Below are positions 51,419 to 61,161 of a DNA stretch of 64,000 bases, in pieces. A program made the position numbers and the translations under genes. Below the pieces are notes generated by a model that did not search any database, was not told where the DNA came from, and worked only from the letters and a program-made list of their open reading frames with translations. The stretch spans positions 1 to 64,000 of the forward strand of contig NZ_AUMO01000023.1 in NCBI RefSeq assembly GCF_000430725.1. The letters run 5' to 3'. Source of the DNA: Azohydromonas australica DSM 1124. Lineage in GTDB: Bacteria; Pseudomonadota; Gammaproteobacteria; Burkholderiales; Burkholderiaceae_C. The first letter of the stretch is position 1. Every line of letters begins with the position of its first letter.

Positions 51419-52785
51419 CCAGCCCCGCCCCCGACACCGGCGCGGACACGCCGGCACCCGAAGCTGCCATCCCCGCCATCGGCGTGGCCAACCGGCAGCG
51501 CTCGGCCCTGACGCGCAGGCGTCGCATTACCACGGCCCTGACCTGCCTGGCGTTGGCGTGCGCGGGCAGCGCCGGCCTGTACTGGCTGCTCAAGCGGGCC
51601 GGCGCCCCGGCGCAGGCACAGGCCAAGAAGGACGACCTCAAGCCGGCCGTGGCCGCGGGAGCCCGATTGCGCCTTTTCGACACCGCCGCCGCGGCGCCCG
51701 CGTCGGCCCCTTCATCGGCACCGCGCGCCTACACCGTGCCCGACGTGATCCCGGGCCGAGACGACGAGGTGCGGCCCATCGGCCTGGCCGCGACTGCGCC
51801 TCCACCCAAGCCCAGGCCGCGCGACCCACGGGACGCACCGATCATGCTGCGCTCGGGTAGCGGCAGCAGCGGCATGGCGGTGGCCGCCGTCCCCGGCGGT
51901 ACTGCCCAGACAGACTCGCTGGAGACCACGAGTCGGCAGCTGCAGGACTACCGGCAGCAGCTCGGCCAGATGATCCAGCAGGCCCAGGCGCGCCAGGCGG
52001 GCACTGCCGGGATGATCCCCACGGCGCTGCCGCTGGGCGCCGCGCCAGGCACACCCGCCCTGCCACCCGGCGTGCCCGCGCCACCGCTGCCGCAAGGACA
52101 GCCGCCCGTGCGCGGCATTCCCGTGCCCGACGCGCCGCAGCCACCCCAGGGCGGCGGCACGCGCGAGGTCTGGGCCGGCCAGCTCGCCAACCCGGCGCTC
52201 ACGCTCACGCGCGGCTCCTTCTTCCTTTGCAACCTGCGCGTGCGGGTGATCTCGACCACCGCGGGCGACGTCTCCTGCATCGTGCCACGCGACGTCTACA
52301 GCGAGCAGCGCGTGCTGTTGCTGGAAGCTGGCACGCGCGTCGAGGGCGACTACCGCCTGGTGCAGATCAAGCCCGGCGAGACGCGCATCCCCGTGATCTG
52401 GAGCCGGCTCAAGACGCCTACCGGCATCACGGTGGACCTGGAGGCGCCGGGCACCGGCGCACTGGGCGAGGCCGGCATCGGCGGCACGGTGGAGAACCGC
52501 TGGGGCGAGCGCATCGGCGCCTCGCTGCTGCTGTCGCTCATCGACGACGCGGTGAAGATCGTCATCGCCGACAAGCAGTCGGACGCCACCGGCGGCGGCA
52601 CCAACGTCGTGCTGGGCGGCACCGCGCAGACCGGCAGCCGCCTGGCGGAGAAGGTGCTCGACGCCACCATCAACATCCCGCCGCGCATCACCGCGACGCA
52701 GGGCGGCACGGTGGGCGTGTACGTGCGCCAGGACATCCGCTTCGACAACGTGTACGCGCTGCGCCCCGCGCAGGGCGACCGGTGA
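51415..52785 (+). CDS. virB10: VirB10-like energy-sensing core protein
   Basis: A 456-residue protein: cytoplasmic start, one helix (TALTCLALACAGSAGLYWLL), a long Pro/Gln-rich spacer (PGTPALPPGVPAPPLPQGQP), then the TrbI/VirB10 barrel: LTRGSFFLCNLRVRVISTTA, SCIVPRDVYSEQRVLLLEAG, GLGxxG-like LGEAGIGGTVENRWGERIGA and the end VYVRQDIRFDNVYALRP. Bridges inner and outer membrane. Confidence 0.93.
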   Translation: MTSPAPDTGADTPAPEAAIPAIGVANRQRSALTRRRRITTALTCLALACAGSAGLYWLLKRAGAPAQAQAKKDDLKPAVAAGARLRLFDTAAAAPASAPSSAPRAYTVPDVIPGRDDEVRPIGLAATAPPPKPRPRDPRDAPIMLRSGSGSSGMAVAAVPGGTAQTDSLETTSRQLQDYRQQLGQMIQQAQARQAGTAGMIPTALPLGAAPGTPALPPGVPAPPLPQGQPPVRGIPVPDAPQPPQGGGTREVWAGQLANPALTLTRGSFFLCNLRVRVISTTAGDVSCIVPRDVYSEQRVLLLEAGTRVEGDYRLVQIKPGETRIPVIWSRLKTPTGITVDLEAPGTGALGEAGIGGTVENRWGERIGASLLLSLIDDAVKIVIADKQSDATGGGTNVVLGGTAQTGSRLAEKVLDATINIPPRITATQGGTVGVYVRQDIRFDNVYALRPAQGDR

Positions 52786-52799
52786 CGGGAGGCCGCGCC

Positions 52800-53840
52800 A
52801 TGCCGGACTACCAGGCGCCAGGTCACGACGCCTCGGTGCGCTTCCTGCTGCAGCCGCTGCAGCCCTTCCTCGACCGGGAAGATGTCGAGGAGGTGGCCCT
52901 GAACCGGCCGGGGCAGGTGTTCGTGCTGTCGCGACATGCCGGCTGGAGCTGCCACGAGGCGCCGGCCATGGACCTGCGCTGGTGCCTGGACCTGGGCCGT
53001 GCGGTGGCCACCTTCAGCTCCCCCACGGACCTCCTGGACGCCGACACGCCGCTGCTGGCGGCCACACTGCCCGGCGGCGAGCGGGTGCAGTTCGTGGTGC
53101 CGCCGGCGGTGGCGTTCGACACGGCCTCCATCACGATCCGCCGCCCCGACACGACTGTGCCGCGGCTGGCGGACCTGCGGGGCCTCTTCACGCGCGTCGT
53201 GAGGCACGCGGGCGAGATCCAGGGCTTCGAGCGCGAGCTGCTGGCGCTCAAGGACGCCGGCCGCTTCGAGGAGTTCCTGGCGCTGGCCGTGCACAAGCGC
53301 CAGACCATCGTCGTGAGCGGCCACACCGGCTGCGGCAAGACGTACATAATGAAAGCCATGGCCGAGGAGATCCCTCGCCACGAGCGCCTCGTGACCATCG
53401 AGGACGCGGCCGAGCTGCTGCTGCCCCACCATCCCAACGCGGTCCACCTCTTTTTCAGCGCCGCGGCCCGGGGCCAGGCCAGGGTGACGGCACAGCAGCT
53501 GCTCAAGGCCAGCCTGCGCATGCGCCCGGACCGCATCATCGTGGCCGAGGTGCGCGACGAGGTGTGCCTGGACTTCATCAGCGCTGCGGCCTCCGGGCAC
53601 CCGGGCAGCATGACCAGCGTGCATGCCGGCACCTGCGACCTGGCCCGCGAGCGCATGGCGCTGATGATCCAGCAGTCCCCGGCGGGCGCGGGCATGCGCT
53701 TCGAGCAGATCCAGCGGCTGCTGGCGCTCACGGTCGACGTGATCGTGCAGTTCGGCAACGACGGCAGCGGGCGCCACGTGCGCGAGGTCCACTACGACCC
53801 GCAGCGCAAGCTGGAGCTCGCGCGGAGGTTCACTCAATGA
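52800..53840 (+). CDS. virB11: VirB11-like traffic ATPase
   Basis: A 346-residue hexameric ATPase. Walker A GHTGCGKT (residues 174-181), Asp box LVTIEDAAELLLPHHPNAVH, Walker B-like PDRIIVAEVRDEV, His box SAAASGHPGSMTSVHAG. All catalytic motifs are present. GGGAGG lies seven bases before the ATG. Overlaps virD4 by 4 bp. Confidence 0.94.
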   Translation: MPDYQAPGHDASVRFLLQPLQPFLDREDVEEVALNRPGQVFVLSRHAGWSCHEAPAMDLRWCLDLGRAVATFSSPTDLLDADTPLLAATLPGGERVQFVVPPAVAFDTASITIRRPDTTVPRLADLRGLFTRVVRHAGEIQGFERELLALKDAGRFEEFLALAVHKRQTIVVSGHTGCGKTYIMKAMAEEIPRHERLVTIEDAAELLLPHHPNAVHLFFSAAARGQARVTAQQLLKASLRMRPDRIIVAEVRDEVCLDFISAAASGHPGSMTSVHAGTCDLARERMALMIQQSPAGAGMRFEQIQRLLALTVDVIVQFGNDGSGRHVREVHYDPQRKLELARRFTQ

Positions 53841-55993
53841 ACGAGCCTCGCATCAATCGCCGCGTTGCCTTCCTGGCGGGCCTGGCGGCCCTCGTGTTCT
53901 GCCTGGCCACGCTGGGCGCCGTGTGGCTCTCCGGCGCGCTGTTCCTGCTGCTCAACAAGAACAACCCGCTGCGCGCGCGCATCGACAGCCTGCCGCGGTA
54001 CTGGCAGCAGCATGGCGACGACCCGGTGCAGCACAAGCGCCTGGTGGTGTCCGTGGCGGCGGCCTTCGGCCTGGCCTACGTCGGCGTGCCGGTGCTGGTG
54101 GTGCGGGCCTCGCGCCGGCAGCGCCCGCTGCACGGCGACGCGCGCTTCGCCACGCCGCGCGAGGTGATCCGCTCCGGGCTGTGCGAGGGCCGCGGCGTCA
54201 TCATCGGCCGCTACAAGGGGCAGTACCTGATGCTGCCCCATGACATGCACGTGCTGGCCGCGGCCCCGACCGGCTCGGGCAAGGGCACGGCGCTGATCAT
54301 TCCCAACCTGCTCCACTGGGACCACTCGGCCGTCGTGCTCGATCCCAAGGGCGAGGCCTGGCGGCTGACCTCGGGCTTCCGGGCCCGGTACGGGCAGAAG
54401 GTGTTCCGCTTCGCGCCCTTCGACGAGCGCGGCGAGACGGTGCGCTTCAACCCGCTGGCCTACGTGCGCGAGGATGCGCTGCTGCGGCTGACGGACCTGC
54501 TGGAGATGAGCCACGCGCTCTACGTGCACGACGACAAGAACCCCAACGGCAGCGGCAACTTCTTCGCCGGCAACGCGCGCGACCTGTTCGTGGCGCTGGG
54601 CCTGTACCTGCTGGAGACCCCGGAGGCCGAGATGCCGCGCACCATCGGGCAGATGCTGCGCGTGGCCGGCGGCGACGGACGCCCGCGGCGCGAGTACCTG
54701 CTGAGCCTCATGCGCGAGCGCGAGCAGCAGGGGCGCCCGCTTTCCTACGACTGCACGGCGGCGTTCTTTCGCGTGCTGGGGGCGCCCGACGACACGCTGG
54801 GCAGCATCGTGTCCACCTTCACCGAACCGCTGCTGGCCTTCGCCGACCCGATCGTGGACGCGGCCACCAGCGCCAACGACTTCGACCTGCGCGAGCTGCG
54901 CCGCCAGCGCATGACGGTGTACGCGGTCATGCCCTTCCAGAAGCTCAAGGCCGGGCACGTGCTGCTGCGCCTGTTCTTCACGGTCGCGCTCAATCAGAAC
55001 GTGCGAGAGGAGCCCGCGGCCAACGCGGCGCTCAGGTACGAGTGCCTGTTCCTGATGGACGAGTTCACCGCGCCGGGGCGCATCGACATCATCGCCGAGG
55101 GCAGCGGCTACCTGCGCAGCTACGGCATCCGGCTCTTCATCCTCTTCCAGAGCATGGGGCAGCTCATGGGCGAGTACTCGGCGCACATCGCGCGCTCCAT
55201 CGAGGCCAACCACCGATGCCGCATCCTGTTCGCCCCGGCCGAGCAGCAGGACGCCAAGGAGCAGTCCGAGGTGCTGGGCACCGACACCGTGCGCGCGGTC
55301 AGCCAAAACCACACCAGCTCGCCCAGCGGCGGCAGCCACGGCGAGAACCGCAGCGACCACGGCCGCGCGCTCATGCTGGCGCAGGAGCTGCGCATGCTCG
55401 ACCCCGAGCAGCAGGTCATCCTCATCGAAGGCCAGCGGCCGATCCTGTGCCACAAGGCGCGCTACTACAGCGACCCCGACATGGCCGGGCGCGTGCTGCC
55501 GCCCGTGCACGTGGACAGCATCAACCCGCGGGCCTACATGGCGCGCGTGCGCCAGCTCATCCGCCCCCTCGGGCGCGACGAGGCGCTCGGGCCCGACCTG
55601 GACCTCGACACGCTGGCACACCCCTTCACCGGCATGCCCGAGCTCACGCCGGACGCCACGCCCACGCAGATCGACGGCTACGTCACGGCCTACTTCGACT
55701 GCCTGCCGCCGCCCGAGGACGCCGACAACGGCGTCCCGGAGGTATCGGCGCCCGAGGCACCAGCCGGCGCCGAATCCGAGTTCCCGCGGTCACCGCAGGC
55801 CCCGGCCGAGCAGCCGCCCGCACCCGCTGCGCAGGCCCGTCCCGCGAAGCGGGCGCGGCGGCCCAGGAAGAGCGCCAGGCCGGTCACGGCGGCGTCAACG
55901 GCCGCCGCGGCAGCGCCAGCCGGTGCTGGCGCGGTCCAGGCCGACCTCTACCCCGAGGGCGACATCGACCTCCACAAGCTCGACGGCGAGTAG
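53837..55993 (+). CDS. virD4: VirD4-type coupling protein
   Basis: A 718-residue protein with two N-terminal helices, Walker A APTGSGKGTALIIPNLLHW (Lys149), SAVVLDPKGEAWRLTSGFRA, Walker B CLFLMDEFTAPGRIDIIAEG, and GIRLFILFQSMGQLMGEYSA. It docks the relaxase-DNA complex to the channel. The last 120 residues are acidic then Ala/Pro/Lys-rich, possibly a substrate-recruiting tail. Gene lies directly behind virB11, as in many P-type systems. Confidence 0.94.
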   Translation: MNEPRINRRVAFLAGLAALVFCLATLGAVWLSGALFLLLNKNNPLRARIDSLPRYWQQHGDDPVQHKRLVVSVAAAFGLAYVGVPVLVVRASRRQRPLHGDARFATPREVIRSGLCEGRGVIIGRYKGQYLMLPHDMHVLAAAPTGSGKGTALIIPNLLHWDHSAVVLDPKGEAWRLTSGFRARYGQKVFRFAPFDERGETVRFNPLAYVREDALLRLTDLLEMSHALYVHDDKNPNGSGNFFAGNARDLFVALGLYLLETPEAEMPRTIGQMLRVAGGDGRPRREYLLSLMREREQQGRPLSYDCTAAFFRVLGAPDDTLGSIVSTFTEPLLAFADPIVDAATSANDFDLRELRRQRMTVYAVMPFQKLKAGHVLLRLFFTVALNQNVREEPAANAALRYECLFLMDEFTAPGRIDIIAEGSGYLRSYGIRLFILFQSMGQLMGEYSAHIARSIEANHRCRILFAPAEQQDAKEQSEVLGTDTVRAVSQNHTSSPSGGSHGENRSDHGRALMLAQELRMLDPEQQVILIEGQRPILCHKARYYSDPDMAGRVLPPVHVDSINPRAYMARVRQLIRPLGRDEALGPDLDLDTLAHPFTGMPELTPDATPTQIDGYVTAYFDCLPPPEDADNGVPEVSAPEAPAGAESEFPRSPQAPAEQPPAPAAQARPAKRARRPRKSARPVTAASTAAAAAPAGAGAVQADLYPEGDIDLHKLDGE

Positions 55994-56011
55994 CCGCCAC
56001 AGGAGATGCTC

Positions 56012-56692
56012 ATGCCATCCCGTGCCTTGTCCGTTTCCCTGCTGGCCGCGGTCGCCGCCCTGGCCGGCTGCGCATCGGCTCCGAAGGTGGCGCAGGTGGA
56101 CCCGTCCACCCGCCGCCCGGTCAACGACCCGGTGCACATCGAGATGCTGCGCGCCAGGACCGATCTCGAGCGCGCCCGCACGGAGCTGGAGCTGCAGCGC
56201 CGGCAGCTCGCCGCGCAGCGCCTGATGGAGCAAGCGCGCATGCAGCCGGTGGTGCTGCGCGCCACGCGCGACCCCGCCGTGCTCACCGCCTCGACCCGGG
56301 GCGCGAACCTCGTCTACACCGCGCGCTTCCCGCTGCGCAGCACCCGGCTGGCGCTCTCGGCCCAGGCCCGCGCGGCGCTGATCGACGCCGCACGCCAGGC
56401 GCCGCTGGTGATGCTGCGCGGGCGCACCGATGCCACGCGCGACAACCCCATCGATACCCGGCTGGCGCAGCAGCGCGCCGAGAGCGCGCGGGCGCTGCTG
56501 GCGGCAGGCGGCGTGGACCCGGCGCGCATCCGCGTGACGTGGCAGGGCGCGGGTGACACCGTGGCGCCCACGGACACGGCCGAGGGCCGCGCGCTCAACC
56601 GCCGCGTGGAAATCGAGCTCTACAACCTGCCGCCCGAGATGCTGCGCCTGGAGGACCTTGCCGCCGGCGCAACCGTAGCCTCGGCAAGGTGA
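56012..56692 (+). CDS. OmpA-family lipoprotein of the transfer operon
   Basis: A 226-residue protein. Lipobox LAGC near residue 20; a helical Glu/Arg stretch (HIEMLRARTDLERARTELEL, QRRQLAAQRLMEQ) follows; the C-terminal OmpA-like peptidoglycan-binding domain is marked by RTDATRDNPIDTRLAQQRAE and GRALNRRVEIELYNLP. Probably anchors the transfer apparatus to the cell wall. AGGAG six bases before ATG 56012; ATG 56006 is in frame but overlaps that site. Confidence 0.82.
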   Translation: MPSRALSVSLLAAVAALAGCASAPKVAQVDPSTRRPVNDPVHIEMLRARTDLERARTELELQRRQLAAQRLMEQARMQPVVLRATRDPAVLTASTRGANLVYTARFPLRSTRLALSAQARAALIDAARQAPLVMLRGRTDATRDNPIDTRLAQQRAESARALLAAGGVDPARIRVTWQGAGDTVAPTDTAEGRALNRRVEIELYNLPPEMLRLEDLAAGATVASAR

Positions 56693-56699
56693 GGCCGCG

Positions 56700-58121
56700 A
56701 TGGACAACGCGAAGCCCCACGAGCCCCGGCTGCTCACCTACACCGTGCCCGGCCCGTTCGAGCTGGTCTTCAAGGACAGGGAGCGCGACGCGCTGTGGTT
56801 CACCGACGCGCGCGCGGCCGGCGCCGCGTTCTACGGCGTGCGCCACGACCTGCTGCCGCGCGTGGTGCGGCACGAGACGCTGGTGACGCAAGACCGGCAG
56901 GACCCCACGGACCGCACCGAGTCGCCCAGCAAGGCACCGGTGGCCGTCACCTGGCCCGCTGCCGACAAGCCCGGCGGCTACGAGCACGTGTTCCTGGCGC
57001 ACTGGCCGGACTTCCGCGCCGGCTACGAGGAGGCGCGGCAGCGGCAACCGCACAAGGCCGTCAGCGTCAGCGACCTGGCCGAGCCAGGCCTCCCACCGGG
57101 CGAGAAACCGCGATCCGAGCGCAGCGACCTCATCGACCACCACGCACCCATGAAAGGAGCGGCCATGGACGAACAGCAACCCGGCAGCAGCGACAACAGC
57201 ATCCAGCCCGCACCGGTGCCAGCTCCTGCAGGCGACCAACCCCAGGACGCCCAGGTACCGCAGCAGCCACAGGCCGCCTCACCGGCGCGGGAGCAGCCGC
57301 CTGCGCAGGCCCCGGCTGCCGCTCAGCAGCCCCAAGCGCCCGCCGCCGAGCAGCCGCAGGTCTCCGAGGCTCCGCCGCAGGTGCAGGTCCAGGTGCAGCC
57401 AGCGATACAACCGGCTGACGACCCGGACGCGCGGGCGCGTGCCCAGCGCCGACAAGCCCTGGTGGACGGACTGTCCGAGCGGTTCACCGTGCGCGGCAAC
57501 GACTACTGCTTCATGCGCGATGGCCAGGTGGCCTTCACCGACCACGGCAACCGGCTGGCCACGAAGTCCGACACGCCGTTCGTGGCACGGTCCATGGTGG
57601 ACTTGGCCGAGGCCAAGGGCTGGGACGCGCTCACGCTCAAGGGCAGCGAGGACTTCCGGCGTGCCGCGTGGCTGGAAGCCGCATCCCGTGGCCTGGAGGT
57701 GCGCGGCTACAACCCCACGGTGCAGGACCGGCAGCAGCTGGCCGAGCGGCAGCCGGCACAGCAGGCGCCGCAGCACAACAGCATCGAGCCCACGCCAGGC
57801 CTGCAGCAGGGCGACACGCAGCGCCCCGGCGCGCCGGGAAGGGACCAGGCCACCACCACGGCACAGCCAGTGAAGGCCGAGGGCAGCACGAAGCAGCAAC
57901 ACCTGGAGGTGATGCAGGCGATCCTGAAGCAGCAGGGCGTGGAGCCGTTCCAGGCCAGGGCGGTGCTGGCCCGCATGGCCGAGGTGATGGACGCCAGGCT
58001 CGCGCGTGGCGAGCCGCTGCCCCAGCTCAAGGTCTTCGACGCCCGGGCGCAGACGCAGGCGCCGATGCACGTGCCGCAGCCGACGCAGCAGCCCGTGCGC
58101 ACGCAGACGGTGAGCCGCTGA
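56700..58121 (+). CDS. LPD7-domain protein of the transfer operon
   Basis: 473 residues in three parts. Residues 1-140: a globular N-domain (LLTYTVPGPFELVFKDRERD). Residues 155-245: a Gln/Pro/Ala-rich linker. Residues 260-345: LPD7-type domain, ERFTVRGNDYCFMRDGQVAF, LATKSDTPFVARSMVDLAEA and KGWDALTLKGSEDFRRAAWL. LPD7 usually sits behind relaxase domains in TraI-like proteins; here it is free of one. An accessory role in DNA processing is likely. Last 110 residues are polar and disordered. Overlaps traX (TGATG). Confidence 0.75.
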   Translation: MDNAKPHEPRLLTYTVPGPFELVFKDRERDALWFTDARAAGAAFYGVRHDLLPRVVRHETLVTQDRQDPTDRTESPSKAPVAVTWPAADKPGGYEHVFLAHWPDFRAGYEEARQRQPHKAVSVSDLAEPGLPPGEKPRSERSDLIDHHAPMKGAAMDEQQPGSSDNSIQPAPVPAPAGDQPQDAQVPQQPQAASPAREQPPAQAPAAAQQPQAPAAEQPQVSEAPPQVQVQVQPAIQPADDPDARARAQRRQALVDGLSERFTVRGNDYCFMRDGQVAFTDHGNRLATKSDTPFVARSMVDLAEAKGWDALTLKGSEDFRRAAWLEAASRGLEVRGYNPTVQDRQQLAERQPAQQAPQHNSIEPTPGLQQGDTQRPGAPGRDQATTTAQPVKAEGSTKQQHLEVMQAILKQQGVEPFQARAVLARMAEVMDARLARGEPLPQLKVFDARAQTQAPMHVPQPTQQPVRTQTVSR

Positions 58122-58759
58122 TGGTCCCCACCCGGCTGGCGGACGGCAGCATCGAGGCGCTGAAGTGGCTCGGCCTGCTGCTCATGGTGCTCGACCACGT
58201 GAACGCGCACCTGCTCGGTGGCCGGGTGGCGCCGATGTACGCCGCCGGCCGGGTGGTGATGCCGCTCTTCAGCGCGCTGTTGGCCTGCAACCTCGCGCGC
58301 GGCACGCCCGGCGCGGCATGGCGCACGGCACGCCGGGCGGTGCTGTTCGGGCTGCTGGCCACGCCCGCCTTCTGGGCCCTGCACGGCTCGTGGTGGCCGC
58401 TGAACATCATGTTCACGCTGGCCACCGGTGCCGCCGCCATCGCGCTGCTGCAGGCCGGCCAGCCGCTGCTGGCGCTTTCGCTCGGGCTGGCCGCGGGCTA
58501 CGTGGTGGAGTTCTGGTGGCCCGCCATCGGCGCCACGGTGGCGGCCTGGGCCTGGTGGCGCTCGCCGTCCTGGCGCTCGGCCCTGGCCTGGTGCGCCTGC
58601 ATGTCCCTGGTCTGCCTGCTCAACGGCGACGCCTGGGCCTTCGCGGTGGTGCCGCTCGTGGCCGCGGCAGCACGCCTGCCCGTCCGGACACGCCGCCTGC
58701 GCTGGGTCTTCTACGCGGCCTACCCGGCGCACCTGATCGTGCTTTGGAGCCTGCAGTGA
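58121..58759 (+). CDS. traX: TraX-family membrane acetyltransferase-like protein
   Basis: A 212-residue polytopic protein. IEALKWLGLLLMVLDHVNAH and GRVVMPLFSALLACNLARGT are the TraX signature (K-x-x-A..MxxDH and GRxxxPxFxxLxA); WVFYAAYPAHLIVLWSLQ closes it (FYxxYPxHL). TraX of F acetylates pilin N-termini; here VirB2 would be the target by inference. Starts within the preceding stop. Confidence 0.9.
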   Translation: MVPTRLADGSIEALKWLGLLLMVLDHVNAHLLGGRVAPMYAAGRVVMPLFSALLACNLARGTPGAAWRTARRAVLFGLLATPAFWALHGSWWPLNIMFTLATGAAAIALLQAGQPLLALSLGLAAGYVVEFWWPAIGATVAAWAWWRSPSWRSALAWCACMSLVCLLNGDAWAFAVVPLVAAAARLPVRTRRLRWVFYAAYPAHLIVLWSLQ

Positions 58760-58832
58760 CGCAACGGACGTTGAGCATGCACCCCGGCGCCGCGGCACCC
58801 GATAGGCCGCCGGTCATGAGAGGAGCCATCCC

Positions 58833-59120
58833 GTGAAGCCCGGCCCCTGGCGCACCCGCCTGGCCGTCATCGACGCCGTGGCATGGCCGGCGCTTGTCGG
58901 CGGCTACATGCTCGAGTTCATGCACACCTCGCAGGCCTCCGGGAACATGGGCAGCACGCTGCTGATGCTGGTGTTCGCTTGGGGCCTGGCGAAGCTGCAG
59001 CGCGCCCTGGGCCGGGAGGCCTGCCCCCGGCCCTACAAGTTCACCACCTGGCTGGTGGCGCGAATCCTCATGGCCATGGGCGTGTTCGTCCTGGGCATCA
59101 AGGTCACCACGGGCGGCTGA
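58833..59120 (+). CDS. Small membrane protein of the transfer region
   Basis: 95 residues starting at GTG with AGGAG upstream. Three hydrophobic segments are visible (VIDAVAWPALVGGYMLEFMH, GSTLLMLVFAWGLAKL, WLVARILMAMGVFVLGIKVT). No family recognised; operon position (74 bp after traX) suggests a role in transfer. Confidence 0.6.
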   Translation: MKPGPWRTRLAVIDAVAWPALVGGYMLEFMHTSQASGNMGSTLLMLVFAWGLAKLQRALGREACPRPYKFTTWLVARILMAMGVFVLGIKVTTGG

Positions 59121-59164
59121 AGGTGCCAGGCGGCAGCCGCACTGCCTGAAGGAAGGAGCCCGAC

Positions 59165-59692
59165 GTGAGCAACCTCGTGAGCCTGGGCGCGATGCCCATC
59201 GCGGACAAGGTGACGCGCTTTCTGCAGGCGCGCTTCTACTCGGTGCAGCTGGCCGCGCTCGAAGCGTCGGCCGCAGCCATCGGCTGCGCCTTCGTCCAGC
59301 GGCCCGATGCGCATGAGATGCCCGCCGATGTCGAGGAGCACCTTGCGTTCGCCGTGATGCTGGCGCGGGAGGCCTGTCTGGCGCCCAGCGACGGGCCGCA
59401 GGCGCACTACTGCACGGCCCAGGCCAGGCTGGAGGAAGGCTACGCGACCGCCCTCCTGCGCGAGATCACGGCCGCGCTCGAGGCGCTGGGGTTGCGGCTG
59501 CAGGTGCGGCCCCAGGGCTTTGACTGGGAAGCCATGCGGGCGCAGCGGCTGGGCTGGGAGAGCCGGGCGCACTGCCGGCCCCTGGCGTCGGCGGTGGATG
59601 CAGATAGGGCTGCACCGGTGGACGCGGCAGCAGTGGATCAGTTCGTTGCTGACTTCTTCAACAACCGCCCGGGCAACGGAGCGCGAGCATGA
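59165..59692 (+). CDS. Hypothetical protein of the transfer region
   Basis: 175 residues starting at GTG. Helical and acidic (LAALEASAAAIGCAFVQRPD, VEEHLAFAVMLAREACLAPS, YATALLREITAALEALGLRL). No signal peptide or membrane helix. The stop overlaps the next start (ATGA). No family recognised. Confidence 0.6.
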   Translation: MSNLVSLGAMPIADKVTRFLQARFYSVQLAALEASAAAIGCAFVQRPDAHEMPADVEEHLAFAVMLAREACLAPSDGPQAHYCTAQARLEEGYATALLREITAALEALGLRLQVRPQGFDWEAMRAQRLGWESRAHCRPLASAVDADRAAPVDAAAVDQFVADFFNNRPGNGARA

Positions 59693-60162
59693 GTAAGCCC
59701 AACGGAATCGACTTCGATCCGGCGCTGTTCGGCGACGAGCCGGCACAGGGTCCCACCGCACCGCTGTCTTCGCGCGCCGCGGCCCGCCGCCGGCGCTGGC
59801 CCCTGGTGGTTGGACTCGGCGGCCTTGTCGCCGCCAGTGTGGCTGCTGCCGTCAGCGCCCTGCCAGGCAGCGGCCTCGGCCACGGCATCAAGGCACGGCT
59901 CGACGCCCGGGACAGCGAGGGGGTGATGCTCGTGGATACGACGCCAGTGCCAACGGCCTTCCAGGCCGTTGCGTCGCCATCGAGCAGTTGGTGTGGCGAA
60001 GGGGACGTCCTGTGCACCACGGTCACGACGGCCCACCCGGCCGAGACCCTGCGCAAGCTCGTCGCCGCCATGCCGCCCGGCACAGGCAGGCAGTACCGCA
60101 TCAGCCTGTACCTCACCCCGATCTCCGAAGGCGAGACCGACGATGCGGAAAAGCCGCGGTAG
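59689..60162 (+). CDS. Single-pass membrane protein of the transfer region
   Basis: 157 residues: acidic start (IDFDPALFGDEPAQG), basic stretch (RAAARRRRWP), one helix (LVVGLGGLVAASVAAAVSAL), then a periplasmic part with two cysteines (WCGEGDVLCTTV). Coupled by ATGA to the gene before. The 177 bp after it up to parA carry no gene that I can support and may hold the parA promoter. Confidence 0.6.
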   Translation: MSKPNGIDFDPALFGDEPAQGPTAPLSSRAAARRRRWPLVVGLGGLVAASVAAAVSALPGSGLGHGIKARLDARDSEGVMLVDTTPVPTAFQAVASPSSSWCGEGDVLCTTVTTAHPAETLRKLVAAMPPGTGRQYRISLYLTPISEGETDDAEKPR

Positions 60163-60339
60163 GCCCACCCCGTGCAAGAGATGGCCTGTCATGGCCTTGG
60201 ACGGCCCCGTCCACGGCATGCAGCTCCCCTCACGGACCGCCACCACCAGTGGCGCGGCTCGCGCCCACGGTCTGGCCACCAGCGCGTGCGCCACGAGTGC
60301 CCGCCACATCCCAACCATCAGCGTGAAGGGCCACCAGCC

Positions 60340-61161
60340 ATGAAGACCCTTGTGCTCGTCAACCAGAAGGGCGGCGTGGGCAAGTCCGCCATCGCCACCG
60401 TGCTGGCGCACTATCTCGCCGGCCTCGGCCTGCGCGTGCTGGCGGTGGACCTCGACCACCAGGCCAACATGACCAAGCCGCTGACGCTCTCGGGCAAGGC
60501 CGTGGTCTCAAGCACTACTGCCGACAAGGTGCTCACCGACGCGGCCGCCACGGTCGAAGTGGCTCCGCTGGTGCTGCTACCGTCCAACTCGCCGACGCTG
60601 CTTGCCCTGGAGCGGCAGCCCGACAGGCACACCGAGTTCGCCAGGAACGTGCGCGGCTTCCTGCGGCGCATGAGCACGCAGTTCGAGGTGGTGATCATCG
60701 ACACCAACCCCAACCCCGACATCCGCGTCGTCGCGGCCCTGGTGTCGGCCACGCACGCGCTGTCGCCGATCCAGCTCAACCAGGAGTCGCTGGATGGCAT
60801 CCGGGCGCTGTTCAACCACGAGCGCGTCGGCGTCGCGCGCATCAAGGAACGGCTGAACCCGCATCTGGAGTTCCTCGGCATGGTGCCCACCATGGTCGAG
60901 AACACACCCTTCCAGCGCCGCAACATGGAGACCCTCATGGGCTCCAGCAGCTACCGCGAGCGCGTGATGACGATGGGCGGCAGCGACGGCCGCGGCGAGG
61001 GCGGCCCCTTTGCCATGATCCCGAAGCGCAGCGTCGTGGCCGAGACACAGGCCTCGGGCAGGTACCTGCCGGAGATCAGGAACCAGACCGCGGCGCGCGA
61101 CGCGTGGCGCGAGATCGAGCCGGTGCTGCGCCGAGTCGCCCACCTTCTGGGAGTGGCGTGA
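60340..61161 (+). CDS. parA: ParA-family partition ATPase
   Basis: A 273-residue protein with the deviant Walker A VNQKGGVGKSAIATVLAHYL at residues 7-26 (Lys11/Lys16 type), Walker A' LAVDLDHQANMT and Walker B FEVVIIDTNPNPD. The switch region is slightly unusual (NPNPD instead of PPSLG). It segregates the element with ParB. No N-terminal helix-turn-helix, as in the small type Ib class. Overlaps parB (TGATG). Confidence 0.92.
   Translation: MKTLVLVNQKGGVGKSAIATVLAHYLAGLGLRVLAVDLDHQANMTKPLTLSGKAVVSSTTADKVLTDAAATVEVAPLVLLPSNSPTLLALERQPDRHTEFARNVRGFLRRMSTQFEVVIIDTNPNPDIRVVAALVSATHALSPIQLNQESLDGIRALFNHERVGVARIKERLNPHLEFLGMVPTMVENTPFQRRNMETLMGSSSYRERVMTMGGSDGRGEGGPFAMIPKRSVVAETQASGRYLPEIRNQTAARDAWREIEPVLRRVAHLLGVA

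Noticed and set aside
53834-55621. Minus-strand open frame of 595 codons opposite virD4
   Set aside because: Same reason: antisense of a clearly conserved coupling protein gene.
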